A stretch of DNA of 64,000 bases from UBA11740 sp049273695 (GTDB lineage Bacteria > Acidobacteriota > Blastocatellia > Pyrinomonadales > Pyrinomonadaceae): the NCBI GenBank assembly GCA_049273695.1, contig JBASRE010000057.1:1-64000 (forward strand). Reading direction: 5' to 3'. This document shows positions 33,216 to 42,090 of this stretch, piece after piece. The notes beneath the pieces were generated by a model. The model did not search any database. It saw nothing but the letters and a program-made list of their open reading frames with translations, and was not told the origin of the DNA. Position numbers and translations under genes: made by a program. How positions within the stretch are numbered: position 1 is the first letter of the stretch; every line of letters starts with the position of its first letter.

Positions 33216-35996
33216 TCAGAACTTATACCGATACCTCACGGTCACGCCACGGCCGGCGCCGTCAATTCCCCAACTAATGCCGCGGTAAGACTTGTCAAAG
33301 ATATTTTCAAAATCAACGAAGATCTCTGAGTGGTCGCCGAAGCGATACGCTCCTCGCAATCCAAACAACGCGTAGGACTCAACTTCGGTGAACAGCGGCA
33401 CGAGCGTGTCGTTGTTCACAACGGTCACGCCGTTGATGGTTGCGCCGATCGGCAGTAGGCGATTCTGAACCTGCGCCTGTGTCTCGCCGGTGGAAATCAA
33501 AATGCCGCCTGCCGAGCCACAGCCCGTCGCCCCGGGCGTGGTGATGCCGCGCACACAGGCGCCGCGGCGGAAGAAATTCTGAATCTGAGCTCGTGAGCGC
33601 GCAGCGCCTGTCCGACGGTCCGGAAGATCCAGGCTCGAAAGTCTGTCCTGGCTTCCTGCGATCGTTGAGTAAGCTTCGACATAGAAGCCGTTGTGAGGTT
33701 GATAGCGCAGACTCAGAAATCCCGTGGGCGCGGGCGTGCCGCCTTCGACGTTCGGAGGTAGATTATTGATTAGGCTATTGGAGTGAATCGCCGTGAAGTT
33801 GCCATTGATGCTGAATCGCCGGCTAAGCAGCGCTTGTCCGTTGACCTCGATACCGTTGAACCGTGCGTCGTCAAAATTGACTCTAACCAGGACCGGGCCG
33901 GTCGCGGCGGCCACAAATACAAGTCCGTTCACATTCTGCGACACGATTTGTTCACTGCCCAGGAACGTTCCCACTGCGCCGGGCGGAAGCACGAGGGCTT
34001 GATCGAAATAGACGTTCTTTAACTTGCTGGTGAACGCGGTGACTTCAAAGCCGCCACGCTTGTGGCTGTAGCGCAAACCGAAATCAAAGCTATCGGTGGA
34101 CTCTGGATCCAGGCGCGTAACTGGAATTCCCGTGGACACGGCATCGCCGCCCGCGGTTGTACCGATGAATCCGCCGAGTGATGCCGCAGTTCCAGCGTCG
34201 ACTTCAAAACCGGTGCCGACCAGGCCGAGGATCCCCAGGTCCGTCGTGTTCGGCGCGCGAAAGCCGCGTGCGTACTTCGCGGCGAAATCGAAGCCACGGC
34301 CGAGCGTGACCACCGCGCCGATACGGCCTGAGAATGCGCTGAACCGCGAGCTGTCATCGGGGAACAACGGTCTTCCACCGACGACGGCGGCATTGGCCGC
34401 GCGCGATTTGTAGGACGCGACGTTGTAGCGCAAGGCGCCGCTGATGCGAAGCCGATCAGGAATCGCCGTGAAAACATCCTGCGCAAACACGCCGTACGAA
34501 AGGTATCTGGCGCCGTCCGGAATGCGTGGCCGTGACGGAGTGAAGACCCGGGTAACCGGATCGAAAGTTATGCCCTTCGCGTTAATGTAATCACGGTAAA
34601 TGTCCGCGCCGAAAAGAACTGTGTTCCGATCGCCAATTTGTTTGTCAACGAAGAAGTTAAATCCGAGCACCGTGGTGCGCTCAGGCTGAAAAGTGATCGC
34701 TCCGACAGGATTGCCCTGACCGCCCTGGTTGACGCGTTCCTCGCGCTGGCTGTTGTAAGAGACGGTGAACGACGCGTTGTCGAAGAATCCTAAATCCTGC
34801 CGGACCAGACGGCCGTAGAAAAAGTCCGTCATCAGGTTCCGCAGGTCGGCAATCAGATTCCCATCGCCGCCGAGAAGCTGATCGTAGCGCCGGCCACCGT
34901 CTTGTTGATTCCGCGCGTAACTGAAAAGCAATTGCGTCTTAGCACTGAGATTGAAGTTGGTTCGCAGCAAGCCGCCGTACTGCGTGAAGGCCGTGTCGGG
35001 CAAACGGCTCCCTAATAAACTCGAAGAGATACCAAGAAAGCGAGTGAGGGCTGAATGTGAATCGATGCCGTCGCCCGGTCGCAGACGATTCACGCGGCGC
35101 GCGTTCACATTGAACAGAATTCCGAAATTGCGCGTGCCGTAGGTCAGCAATTGATTGCCACCGAAGCTGTTGGCGACGGACGAATAGAAGACGTTGGTGT
35201 TGCCGTGCCATTCGCTTTCGTTCGCGCCGTAACGTGGCGTGTGAGAAAGGAAGTTAACGACTCCACCGAGCACGTCCGATCCATATTGCGAGCTACTGGG
35301 GCCGCGCAATACTTCGACGGTGCCAAGGCTGGAAGGTTCGATCAAGCTGAAAAATGTCCCGACGCCGCCACGTTGCGCGCTGGTCGTGTAGCGCACGCCA
35401 TCGACGTAAACGCCGACGTTGCGGCCGGTAAGTCCGCGGACAAACACCGCGCTCAGCGAGGGCGCGGTGCGCTGCAGATTCACGCCCGGCTCTTCATCGA
35501 CGACCTGCGCGACAACTTCGGTGGCCCGTTGCAGAATCTCTTCCTCGTTCATGACGTTGACGGGTTGCGCGACGGTGCGCGCTTCAGCGACCAGACCTGC
35601 TTCGGAAGTAACGGTGACTTGTTCACTGATCTGATTGACTTGCAGAAGGATGTCGATCGAGGCATTTTGTCCCGAGATCACTTCCACGGCGCGTCGCTGC
35701 GTGTTGAAGTCAGATCGAGACACGACGATGACGTACGCGCCGGCGGCAATGCCATCGAAGGTGAAACGGCCCTGCGCGTCAGTCTTTGCATCTTTCAAAA
35801 CGACTTGCTGCGAGTTCGTCAACATCACATCGGCGTTTGGTACGGCCGCATCGAACGCATCCTTGACGACGCCGGAAATAGTTGCGGCGCTTTGCGCCCA
35901 AACCATGTTCGAGGCTGCCAGGACAATCACGCTCGCCATTACTAACAAGGCGCTGCGCGATATCGCGGTCGTCCGTCGAACTTTGATCCAACCCAT
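33216..35996 (-). CDS. TonB-dependent outer membrane receptor
   Basis: A 926-residue receptor from the ATG at 35996 (GGAG eight bases upstream; the longer start at 36017 is less likely). It has a signal peptide ending NMVWAQ, a carboxypeptidase-regulatory-like domain (about 20-105), a plug with VFVRGLTGRNVGVYVDGVRY and GTVEVLRGPSSSQYGSDVLGG, and a large barrel ending VTVRYRYKF. Long loops between 600 and 850 would form the outer face. The substrate is unknown; it is divergent from an MFS transporter, which may handle the same compound. Confidence 0.9.
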   Translation of the reverse strand: MGWIKVRRTTAISRSALLVMASVIVLAASNMVWAQSAATISGVVKDAFDAAVPNADVMLTNSQQVVLKDAKTDAQGRFTFDGIAAGAYVIVVSRSDFNTQRRAVEVISGQNASIDILLQVNQISEQVTVTSEAGLVAEARTVAQPVNVMNEEEILQRATEVVAQVVDEEPGVNLQRTAPSLSAVFVRGLTGRNVGVYVDGVRYTTSAQRGGVGTFFSLIEPSSLGTVEVLRGPSSSQYGSDVLGGVVNFLSHTPRYGANESEWHGNTNVFYSSVANSFGGNQLLTYGTRNFGILFNVNARRVNRLRPGDGIDSHSALTRFLGISSSLLGSRLPDTAFTQYGGLLRTNFNLSAKTQLLFSYARNQQDGGRRYDQLLGGDGNLIADLRNLMTDFFYGRLVRQDLGFFDNASFTVSYNSQREERVNQGGQGNPVGAITFQPERTTVLGFNFFVDKQIGDRNTVLFGADIYRDYINAKGITFDPVTRVFTPSRPRIPDGARYLSYGVFAQDVFTAIPDRLRISGALRYNVASYKSRAANAAVVGGRPLFPDDSSRFSAFSGRIGAVVTLGRGFDFAAKYARGFRAPNTTDLGILGLVGTGFEVDAGTAASLGGFIGTTAGGDAVSTGIPVTRLDPESTDSFDFGLRYSHKRGGFEVTAFTSKLKNVYFDQALVLPPGAVGTFLGSEQIVSQNVNGLVFVAAATGPVLVRVNFDDARFNGIEVNGQALLSRRFSINGNFTAIHSNSLINNLPPNVEGGTPAPTGFLSLRYQPHNGFYVEAYSTIAGSQDRLSSLDLPDRRTGAARSRAQIQNFFRRGACVRGITTPGATGCGSAGGILISTGETQAQVQNRLLPIGATINGVTVVNNDTLVPLFTEVESYALFGLRGAYRFGDHSEIFVDFENIFDKSYRGISWGIDGAGRGVTVRYRYKF

Positions 35997-36050
35997 TGTG
36001 TGCTCCAAAGCTTTCATCGAGTGCTCGTAATGTTTCTATTGTCGCTTGAT

Positions 36051-36075
36051 CAGTCTTGAGGAATACTTGAGACTG
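36051..36075. promoter_or_regulatory. Imperfect palindrome in the divergent region, possible operator
   Basis: CAGTCTTGAG...CTTGAGACTG spans 25 bases with 6-base perfect outer arms (CAGTCT/AGACTG). It lies 55 bases upstream of the receptor ATG, between two divergent transporter genes, a fitting place for a shared regulator. No protein in the window is an obvious binder. Confidence 0.25.
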
Positions 36076-36246
36076 CTCAACGCTAGTTCTGACTGAGAGA
36101 TAAGTGAATCCACCAGCCCGGTAAGCGTACGCTCGACCGCTAACTACTACTAGAGCTCGTGGATCAACGAGAGATCGAATGGACGCCGTTCGGTGACATG
36201 AGAACGGCTTCACAACACTGAGCAGGTCTTGCGAAAAACGGAACCG

Positions 36247-37422
36247 ATGGCGGCGACCTCCAATCGTAAACACGCAATTCGCTTCATTGTCGCGATGGGC
36301 ATAGTGAGCTTGTTCGCCGACATGACGTATGAAGGCGCGCACAGCATTATCGGACCTTACCTGAAAGACCTCGGCGCCTCGGCAACACAAGTCGGTCTCA
36401 TCGCCGGGTTCGGAGAATTGATCGCGGCGACGTTGCGTCTGGTGTCAGGAAAGCTTGCGGACAAAACGCGAGCGTACTGGACGATCACTTTCCTTGGTTA
36501 CGCTTTGAACCTGACGGTCGTGCCGGGACTTGCGTTCGCGCAGAACTGGCAAGGCGCTGCATTGTTCGTGGTCGCCGAACGCACGGGCAAGGGTCTGCGC
36601 GGCCCGTCGAAAGATGTGTTGTTGTCCGGCGCGACGAAAACCGTCGGGCACGGTTGGGGATTCGGCTTGCATGCGGCGATGGATCAGACGGGCGCGGTCC
36701 TGGGCCCACTCTTCATGGCCGCAATCGTCGCGCGCGAGAATACATTTGGACCGGCGTTTTTGTGGTTAGCCTTGCCGGCAGTGGTCGCGTTCACTTCGCT
36801 GTTCGTCGCGCGCACGATGCGGCCGGAAGAGCCGGAGCCGCCGCCGGATTTAGCTCAACAGCGGCTGCCGGGTTTCTTCTGGATTTACGTTGTCGCCGCG
36901 GGACTGTTGGCATGCGGCTTCGTTGATTTCGCGCTATTGGCTTACCACTTTCAGAATGCCCAACTGGCAAGGCCGGCCGCGATTCCTTTGTACTACGCCG
37001 TGGCGATGGGTGTGGCCGGGTTGAGCGCGCTCGTCTTTGGGCGACTGTTTGATCGCTACGGCCTTCGCATCCTCTCGGTCGCGATTGCGGTCGCGTTATT
37101 TGCCCTGCCACTCGGGTTTCTGGGCGGACCTGTTGCCGTAGTTCTTAGCGTAGCTTGCTGGGCCACCGGTCTCGGCGCGCAAAACTCGATTCTTCGCTCA
37201 GGCATCGCGCAGGTTATTTCGATGAACAAACGCGGCACCGCTTACGGAGCTTTCAATGCCGTGTACGGGCTGCTGTGGTTTGCCGGCAGCGTCGTGATGG
37301 GAATTCTTTACGATTACTCGATCACCGCACTGGTCGTGTTCGGGATTGCGGTACAGATGATTGCCGGCGTGATGTTCCTGATGCTGCACGGGAAGGTGAC
37401 CGACGCAGCCAAAGCGAAGTGA
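36247..37422 (+). CDS. MFS transporter
   Basis: A 391-residue major facilitator from the ATG at 36247, with about twelve hydrophobic helices. The signature loop between helices 2 and 3 is visible (GKLADKTRAYW), and RTGKGLRGPSKDVLL follows, a segment found in a group of predicted MFS proteins of unknown substrate. The second half repeats with GRLFDRYGLR. A TTG-started reading from 36229 would add six residues. Divergent from the TonB receptor gene, suggesting joint function. Confidence 0.88.
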   Translation: MAATSNRKHAIRFIVAMGIVSLFADMTYEGAHSIIGPYLKDLGASATQVGLIAGFGELIAATLRLVSGKLADKTRAYWTITFLGYALNLTVVPGLAFAQNWQGAALFVVAERTGKGLRGPSKDVLLSGATKTVGHGWGFGLHAAMDQTGAVLGPLFMAAIVARENTFGPAFLWLALPAVVAFTSLFVARTMRPEEPEPPPDLAQQRLPGFFWIYVVAAGLLACGFVDFALLAYHFQNAQLARPAAIPLYYAVAMGVAGLSALVFGRLFDRYGLRILSVAIAVALFALPLGFLGGPVAVVLSVACWATGLGAQNSILRSGIAQVISMNKRGTAYGAFNAVYGLLWFAGSVVMGILYDYSITALVVFGIAVQMIAGVMFLMLHGKVTDAAKAK

Positions 37423-37441
37423 ACTCAGCTTGATTAGCCGA

Positions 37442-38440
37442 TTAGAGATGAACGGCGCGTTCGAGCAACCGATGCAGCGACGCGAGAACTTCAGAGTTCG
37501 CGTGATGAACTACGACGGTCGCTACGGGCATTACGAGCAAAGCCAACGGCAGGAGGAGCCGGTAACGCACAAACGTTCGGTCACGCATTTCCTGGTTTGA
37601 CGCAATTTCGAGAAGCCTTCTGACACGCGCTTTTATTCCTCGGTCTTCTTCGTTGCCGACCAGGAACGCGGCAACCGGCACGACCGCGCGTGAGCCTTGC
37701 GGAACCATACGAGCGACTTTCACCAATGCCGCGGCCATATTGACGGCCGCCGACGAACTAGTCCGGGCGGCGTATTCGTCAGCCGCAGACTCAGAAGTGT
37801 CCGCCCATGCGCGGTCAAGCGATCGGCCGCAGGGAATCATCAGCAGCGCGTCGTCACACCCGCGCAGCAACGATCGTTTCAGATTGTCGCGCGCACTGAG
37901 ATGCGCGGCCTCGTGCGCGATGGCTGAGTGGAGTTCATCCTGAGTGAGCGTCGTCAGGACTTGTTCGGTAACGAACAAACGCGGACGAAAGGTGCCGACG
38001 ACTGCGAGCACCGGAAACTCGTGCGTGAGTTTGAAGCTGGGAATAGAAACACCCGCGAGCGTGATCGGAGTTGCCGATCTGAGCCACGCCTTAAGCAGCA
38101 GCCGAGTCGCCAGCCACGAACGTATGCCGCGTGAAATCGCCAGCAGTATGCCCGTTGCCGATATGATGGCGAGCGTCGCCAATTTTCCCGAGACGACTTC
38201 GTTAGTTCCGTACGGCTCGTGCAGGAAATATGCGGGAACCAGGAACGCCGCGACGAACATTGTCGAAAGCAACAGCGGGGCGACGCGGAAAGCGAAGAGA
38301 AGCTCGGCGCGCGTGTGGGCAGAGCAACGTTGGAGCGGAGATTTGATCAGACGCCAGAGTCCGGCGCCCGCGAACGAAGCCACTGCGTTCACGGTGAGAA
38401 ACGCGGCCAATCCCAGGCTGATTCCCAGCAGTGTGTACAT
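37442..38440 (-). CDS. M56 (BlaR1-like) membrane metallopeptidase
   Basis: A 332-residue membrane protein with about four N-terminal helices, a zinc site HEAAH (about residues 176-180), a third ligand in the ESAADEYA segment, and a C-terminal helix. The family includes BlaR1/MecR1, which cut a repressor upon sensing. Here no external sensor domain follows the last helix, so the signal must be sensed otherwise. The ATG overlaps the stop of the BlaI-type repressor gene (TGATG); the GTG at 38443 is an alternative. Confidence 0.88.
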   Translation of the reverse strand: MYTLLGISLGLAAFLTVNAVASFAGAGLWRLIKSPLQRCSAHTRAELLFAFRVAPLLLSTMFVAAFLVPAYFLHEPYGTNEVVSGKLATLAIISATGILLAISRGIRSWLATRLLLKAWLRSATPITLAGVSIPSFKLTHEFPVLAVVGTFRPRLFVTEQVLTTLTQDELHSAIAHEAAHLSARDNLKRSLLRGCDDALLMIPCGRSLDRAWADTSESAADEYAARTSSSAAVNMAAALVKVARMVPQGSRAVVPVAAFLVGNEEDRGIKARVRRLLEIASNQEMRDRTFVRYRLLLPLALLVMPVATVVVHHANSEVLASLHRLLERAVHL

Positions 38441-38877
38441 CACTCAGTTGTCAGCTGCCGTTTCTTTTCCTGCACCAATCTTTCCAGCTCGTCCAAAAGT
38501 TCGCGATCGCGTTCGCTGACGGTGTCAACTATGCAGGCGAGCACCGGCTGAATGCCTTCCGTGCCGTCGAATAGTCCTTCGATCACGTCCTCACGAATTC
38601 CGGTTTCGAGTTGTTCGCGGCTTACGGCCGGCGAGTAAAGAAATGCGCGCCCTGATTTTCGGCGCTCAAGCAGGTGCTTCTTATAAAGTCGATCGAGGGT
38701 CGTCATGATCGTCGTGTAAGCGACCTGATCCCCGAAAGCGACACAGACGTCGCGCACGCTGACTTCGCCGCGCTGCCACGTCTCATCCAGGATCTGACGC
38801 TCGAGCGGCCCGAGCGCGGCCAGGGCCATTTCGCTCGGCCGGCGAAATCCGCGCAGAAGAAATCGTGGAGACTTCAT
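38440..38877 (-). CDS. BlaI/MecI/CopY-type repressor
   Basis: A 145-residue repressor from the ATG at 38877. The winged helix reads LGPLERQILDETWQRGEVSV, then VAYTTIMTTLDRLYKKHLLERRK with the recognition helix, followed by a dimerisation tail. In the family, an M56 peptidase relieves repression; the two genes overlap here. The targets are probably its own operon and genes elsewhere. Longer readings translate the R2 repeat upstream and are rejected. Confidence 0.92.
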   Translation of the reverse strand: MKSPRFLLRGFRRPSEMALAALGPLERQILDETWQRGEVSVRDVCVAFGDQVAYTTIMTTLDRLYKKHLLERRKSGRAFLYSPAVSREQLETGIREDVIEGLFDGTEGIQPVLACIVDTVSERDRELLDELERLVQEKKRQLTTE

Positions 38878-38967
38878 GTGAGCGCGATTCTCCGAGGAGT
38901 CGGGCGCGATGTCAACACTGAAATTGAGCTGGGCGCCTCTCTGACGAAACGATTTTAGAAGATTGGG

Positions 38968-39010
38968 GGTACGCACGCCGCTGGCGTGCGGCACGCGAGA
39001 CGCGCGTACC
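38968..39010. repeat. Palindromic repeat family R2, single copy
   Basis: GGTACGCACGCCGCTGGCGT...GCGCGTACC; a variant of the unit at 25361 and 43896, lying in the gap between the repressor gene and mqnD. Confidence 0.75.
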
Positions 39011-39018
39011 GACCCAGC

Positions 39019-39867
39019 TTAGCCGGCGAAGTCCACAGCGACTTGATGAGGAATGATGCCGCGTTCGTAGCCTTCGGTGAGCAGGCGGCGGACAGCCTCA
39101 CGGCCGCGTTCGCCGTAGTCAAGCGTCAGTTCATTCACCCACATCGCTACAAACCGATCAGCCAGCGCCGGGTCCATGTCGCGGGCAAACTGCATCGCGT
39201 ACTCCAGCGCGTCTTCGCGATTGTCGAGCGAGTACTGAATGCTTTCCTTGAGGAGGCCCGAAACTTCGCGGATGGTTTCGGCGCCCAGGTCTTTGCGAAT
39301 TGCGTTCCCGCCCATCGGCAGCGGCAAACCGTCCGTGTGTTCGTGCCACCATTCGCCCAGGTCGAGCACTTTGTGCAGACCGAGATTGTGATAGAAGAGC
39401 TGGCCTTCATGGATCAGCAACCCCGCGTCGCACTGGCCTTCAGTGACGGCGTCGATGATCTTGTCGAAGGGCACTACTTCGTAATTGAAGTTCGGTGTGT
39501 GAATGCTGAGCGCGAGAAACGCGCTGGTCAGTATGCCGGGCACCGCAATCGTCACGTTCGACAACTCTGAAACGGCGAGCTCTGCGTTCGCAACTACGAT
39601 GGGCCCATAGTTGTCGCCAATCGAAGCTCCATGCGGCAGCAGCGCGTACTTGTCCGCGACGTACGCATAGGCATGAAAGCTAATCGCGGTGACATCGTAA
39701 GTTTCCTTGTGCGCCGCTTCGTTCAGGGTCTGAATGTCTTTCAGCACGTGCTCGAATTCGAGATCCCCGGTTTCAATCTTGTGCGTCGCGAGCCCGTAGA
39801 ACATGAAGGCATCGTCCGAATCGGGCGAGTGCGCGAGTGTAATAGTTCGTAATCCAGTCGTTGGCAT
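39019..39867 (-). CDS. mqnD: 1,4-dihydroxy-6-naphthoate synthase, futalosine pathway
   Basis: A 282-residue MqnD-like protein. It converts cyclic dehypoxanthine futalosine to 1,4-dihydroxy-6-naphthoate in menaquinone synthesis. The periplasmic-binding-protein fold begins ITLAHSPDSDDAFMFYGLAT; DVTAISFHAYAYVADKYALL and DNYGPIVVA follow, and a C-terminal helix region ends the chain. MqnA shares the fold, but the opening Ser-Pro-Asp-Ser-Asp-Asp segment favours MqnD. It is the last gene of a minus-strand unit starting at ubiX. Confidence 0.88.
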   Translation of the reverse strand: MPTTGLRTITLAHSPDSDDAFMFYGLATHKIETGDLEFEHVLKDIQTLNEAAHKETYDVTAISFHAYAYVADKYALLPHGASIGDNYGPIVVANAELAVSELSNVTIAVPGILTSAFLALSIHTPNFNYEVVPFDKIIDAVTEGQCDAGLLIHEGQLFYHNLGLHKVLDLGEWWHEHTDGLPLPMGGNAIRKDLGAETIREVSGLLKESIQYSLDNREDALEYAMQFARDMDPALADRFVAMWVNELTLDYGERGREAVRRLLTEGYERGIIPHQVAVDFAG

Positions 39868-39878
39868 GGTTAGTCCTT

Positions 39879-40970
39879 CTAGTAAGTTATGTTTCTGTAG
39901 TCAGCGCGAAATGGCTGCGGCTCCGTCGCGCCATCCGGCAGAATCAAATGGATCTTCTTTGTCCAATTACCGTGTGAATCGTATTGGATCTGCGTGCGGG
40001 ATTTACCGGTGAGCTTCCCAAGTAACGTGTGGTTTTCATAGAAATTGATTTCCGTGGGCCGCGCAGATCCGTCCGCGTTGTAAAACTCCCAGCCAAGTTG
40101 ATTGCCATGTTTATCGAAGGTGCGAACTTCCGTGGTCTTTAAGGCACCGGTCGGGTCGTAGGTCGCGATCTCTTTGGAGCGCTGTTTGTCATCGTAGGTG
40201 TAGACGACCTTACCGGGGACCGGAGCGTGGGTGACAAACACACCGGGCGGCGCGTTAAACTCAAAGGTCTCTTCTTCCGTGACCCTGCCCTTGTCTTCAT
40301 GCTTGAAGAGCTTCTTGTACCGCAGCACCTGGTCTTGATACTGCGCCCACTCAACTTTGCGGCCCGCGGAATCGTATGAATCGACCGTCTTCCACGAAAC
40401 CACATCGTTCGCATCGTGAGCCGCTTGCGTTAGCACACGGCCTGCGGCGTCATATGTGTAAGCGGTTCGGCCAATCGTTGCGCCCGTCCAGGAGTAATAG
40501 GCATCTTCGATTTTGTTGCCTTTGCTGTCGTACTTGCAGGTAAACCGCGAGCCCACACTTCCGTCAGCTTCATAGATGATCCGCTCGACAATCTTTCCGT
40601 TGTGGTCAAGCGTGAAAATGTGCTTGCGTGGATCCCCCATCGCTTTGCCGGCGCCGCGGTAGTATTCCTCGTATCCGGTATGTCGGCCTATAGCGTCGTA
40701 TGTGTAGACGAGTTTGGAAGAGATGCTTCCGTCAGCGTCGAAAGTGACGGCCTCCATCAGATTTCCGCGTTCGTCAAAACTCCACTTTTGAGTAACTCGT
40801 GATTTACCTTCGACGCGTTTTCCATCCTTGACCGCGTAAGTGATCGTGCCCGATTCAACGGTTTTCGTGGAACCCACAAGTCCATTACGCGCCCGAGTCG
40901 GAGGCAGTTCCTGGGCAGCCAACCCTACACTGGCCGTCAGTAGAAATAAAAAACAAACGAGAAACTTCAT
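39879..40970 (-). CDS. Exported YD-repeat-like protein inside the menaquinone operon
   Basis: A 363-residue exported protein with a signal peptide (MKFLVCFLFLLTASVGLAAQ). The rest is a run of beta-repeat units resembling YD/RHS or MORN-like variants: WSFDERGNLMEAVTFDADGS, YTYDAIGRHTGYEEYY, CKYDSKGNKIEDAYYS, YTYDAAGRVLTQAAHD and several more. No RHS core or toxin tail is present. It is separated by 11 bases from mqnD and six from mqnE, so it must be co-transcribed with them. A link to menaquinone is not obvious; it may be a scaffold or an inserted gene. Confidence 0.7.
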   Translation of the reverse strand: MKFLVCFLFLLTASVGLAAQELPPTRARNGLVGSTKTVESGTITYAVKDGKRVEGKSRVTQKWSFDERGNLMEAVTFDADGSISSKLVYTYDAIGRHTGYEEYYRGAGKAMGDPRKHIFTLDHNGKIVERIIYEADGSVGSRFTCKYDSKGNKIEDAYYSWTGATIGRTAYTYDAAGRVLTQAAHDANDVVSWKTVDSYDSAGRKVEWAQYQDQVLRYKKLFKHEDKGRVTEEETFEFNAPPGVFVTHAPVPGKVVYTYDDKQRSKEIATYDPTGALKTTEVRTFDKHGNQLGWEFYNADGSARPTEINFYENHTLLGKLTGKSRTQIQYDSHGNWTKKIHLILPDGATEPQPFRADYRNITY

Positions 40971-40976
40971 AGTGCG

Positions 40977-42086
40977 TTAGGCGGGAACGGCATGGGCAAT
41001 TGGGTTGTAAACTGTGTCGCGCTCAACGGCTTCAAAGCCGGCTTCTTCGATCAATTGAATCAGCTCAATCTTCGACATCTTTACTTCATTGTTCGACTCG
41101 ATCGAATAGCTCTCGCTGAGTTCGCCACCCTCAGTGATGGTGCCGTCGATGTCGTTCGCGCCAAAGTGCAAAGCGACTTGCGCCAGACGTTTGCCGAGCA
41201 TCACCCAGTACGCTTTGATGTGCGGGAAGTTGTCGAGCATCAGTCGCGAGACGGCCATCGTCTTCAGTGAATCGATTCCCGAGGGGCCGGGGAGGTGTGC
41301 GAGCTGTGTGTTCTCGGGATAAAACGCGAGCGGAATGAAACATTGGAAGCCGCCCGATTTGTCCTGCTGCTCACGCAGGCGAACCATGTGATCGACACGA
41401 TCTTCAATGGATTCAATGTGACCATAGAGCATCGTCGCATTGGTCTTCAGTCCGGCGCGGTGCACTGTGCCGGCAAGATCCAGCCAACGTTGCGCGTCGC
41501 ACTTGTGCGAACAAATCATCGAGCGCGTGGGCTCGCGAAAAATCTCAGCGCCGCCGCCTGGGCATGAATCCAGACCGGCATCCATCAACTGATGAATCAC
41601 GTCTTCGTCGCTCATCTTGTAAAAGCGCGCGAAGTGATCCAGCTCAACCATCGTAAAGGCTTTCAGGTGCAGCTGCGGGTACTGCTTCTTCAGAGCTGAC
41701 AGCAGATCGGTGAAGTAGCTGAACGGCAGCTTTGTGTTCAACCCGCCCGTGATGTGCAATTCCGTTGCGCCTTCGTTGACGGCCTGGCCGGCGAGCTTCA
41801 GCGAATCGTCGATGTTGTGCGTGTAGGCGTCCGGCTGCCGCGGCGTGCGATAGAAGCCGCAGAATTTGCAGTCAACGTAGCAAACATTGGTCGGATTGAA
41901 GTGCCGATTGACGTTGAAATATGTCGTGCGTCCATGCCTTTGACGGCGCACGGTGTCGGCGACTTTGCCGAGCGCGTTCAGATCGTCTGTGCTGAAGAGC
42001 GCCACGCCATCTTCCAACGTCAGACGTTCTCCGCTCCGGACTTTCGCGCTGATCTCGTTCAGTTTGGGGTCGTGTGAAATGTTCAT
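40977..42086 (-). CDS. mqnE: Aminofutalosine synthase, radical SAM
   Basis: A 369-residue radical SAM enzyme. The iron-sulfur motif CxxxCxxC is at Cys69, Cys73 and Cys76 (NVCYVDCKFCGF). Family blocks of MqnE are clear: ELHITGGLNTKLPFSYF, DSCPGGGAEIF, LKTNATMLYGHIES, and ALHFGANDIDGTI. It joins 3-(1-carboxyvinyloxy)benzoate to the SAM-derived 5'-deoxyadenosyl group to form aminofutalosine. MqnA, MqnB and MqnC, needed for the complete route, are not in this window. Confidence 0.93.
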   Translation of the reverse strand: MNISHDPKLNEISAKVRSGERLTLEDGVALFSTDDLNALGKVADTVRRQRHGRTTYFNVNRHFNPTNVCYVDCKFCGFYRTPRQPDAYTHNIDDSLKLAGQAVNEGATELHITGGLNTKLPFSYFTDLLSALKKQYPQLHLKAFTMVELDHFARFYKMSDEDVIHQLMDAGLDSCPGGGAEIFREPTRSMICSHKCDAQRWLDLAGTVHRAGLKTNATMLYGHIESIEDRVDHMVRLREQQDKSGGFQCFIPLAFYPENTQLAHLPGPSGIDSLKTMAVSRLMLDNFPHIKAYWVMLGKRLAQVALHFGANDIDGTITEGGELSESYSIESNNEVKMSKIELIQLIEEAGFEAVERDTVYNPIAHAVPA

Positions 42087-42090
42087 CCGA

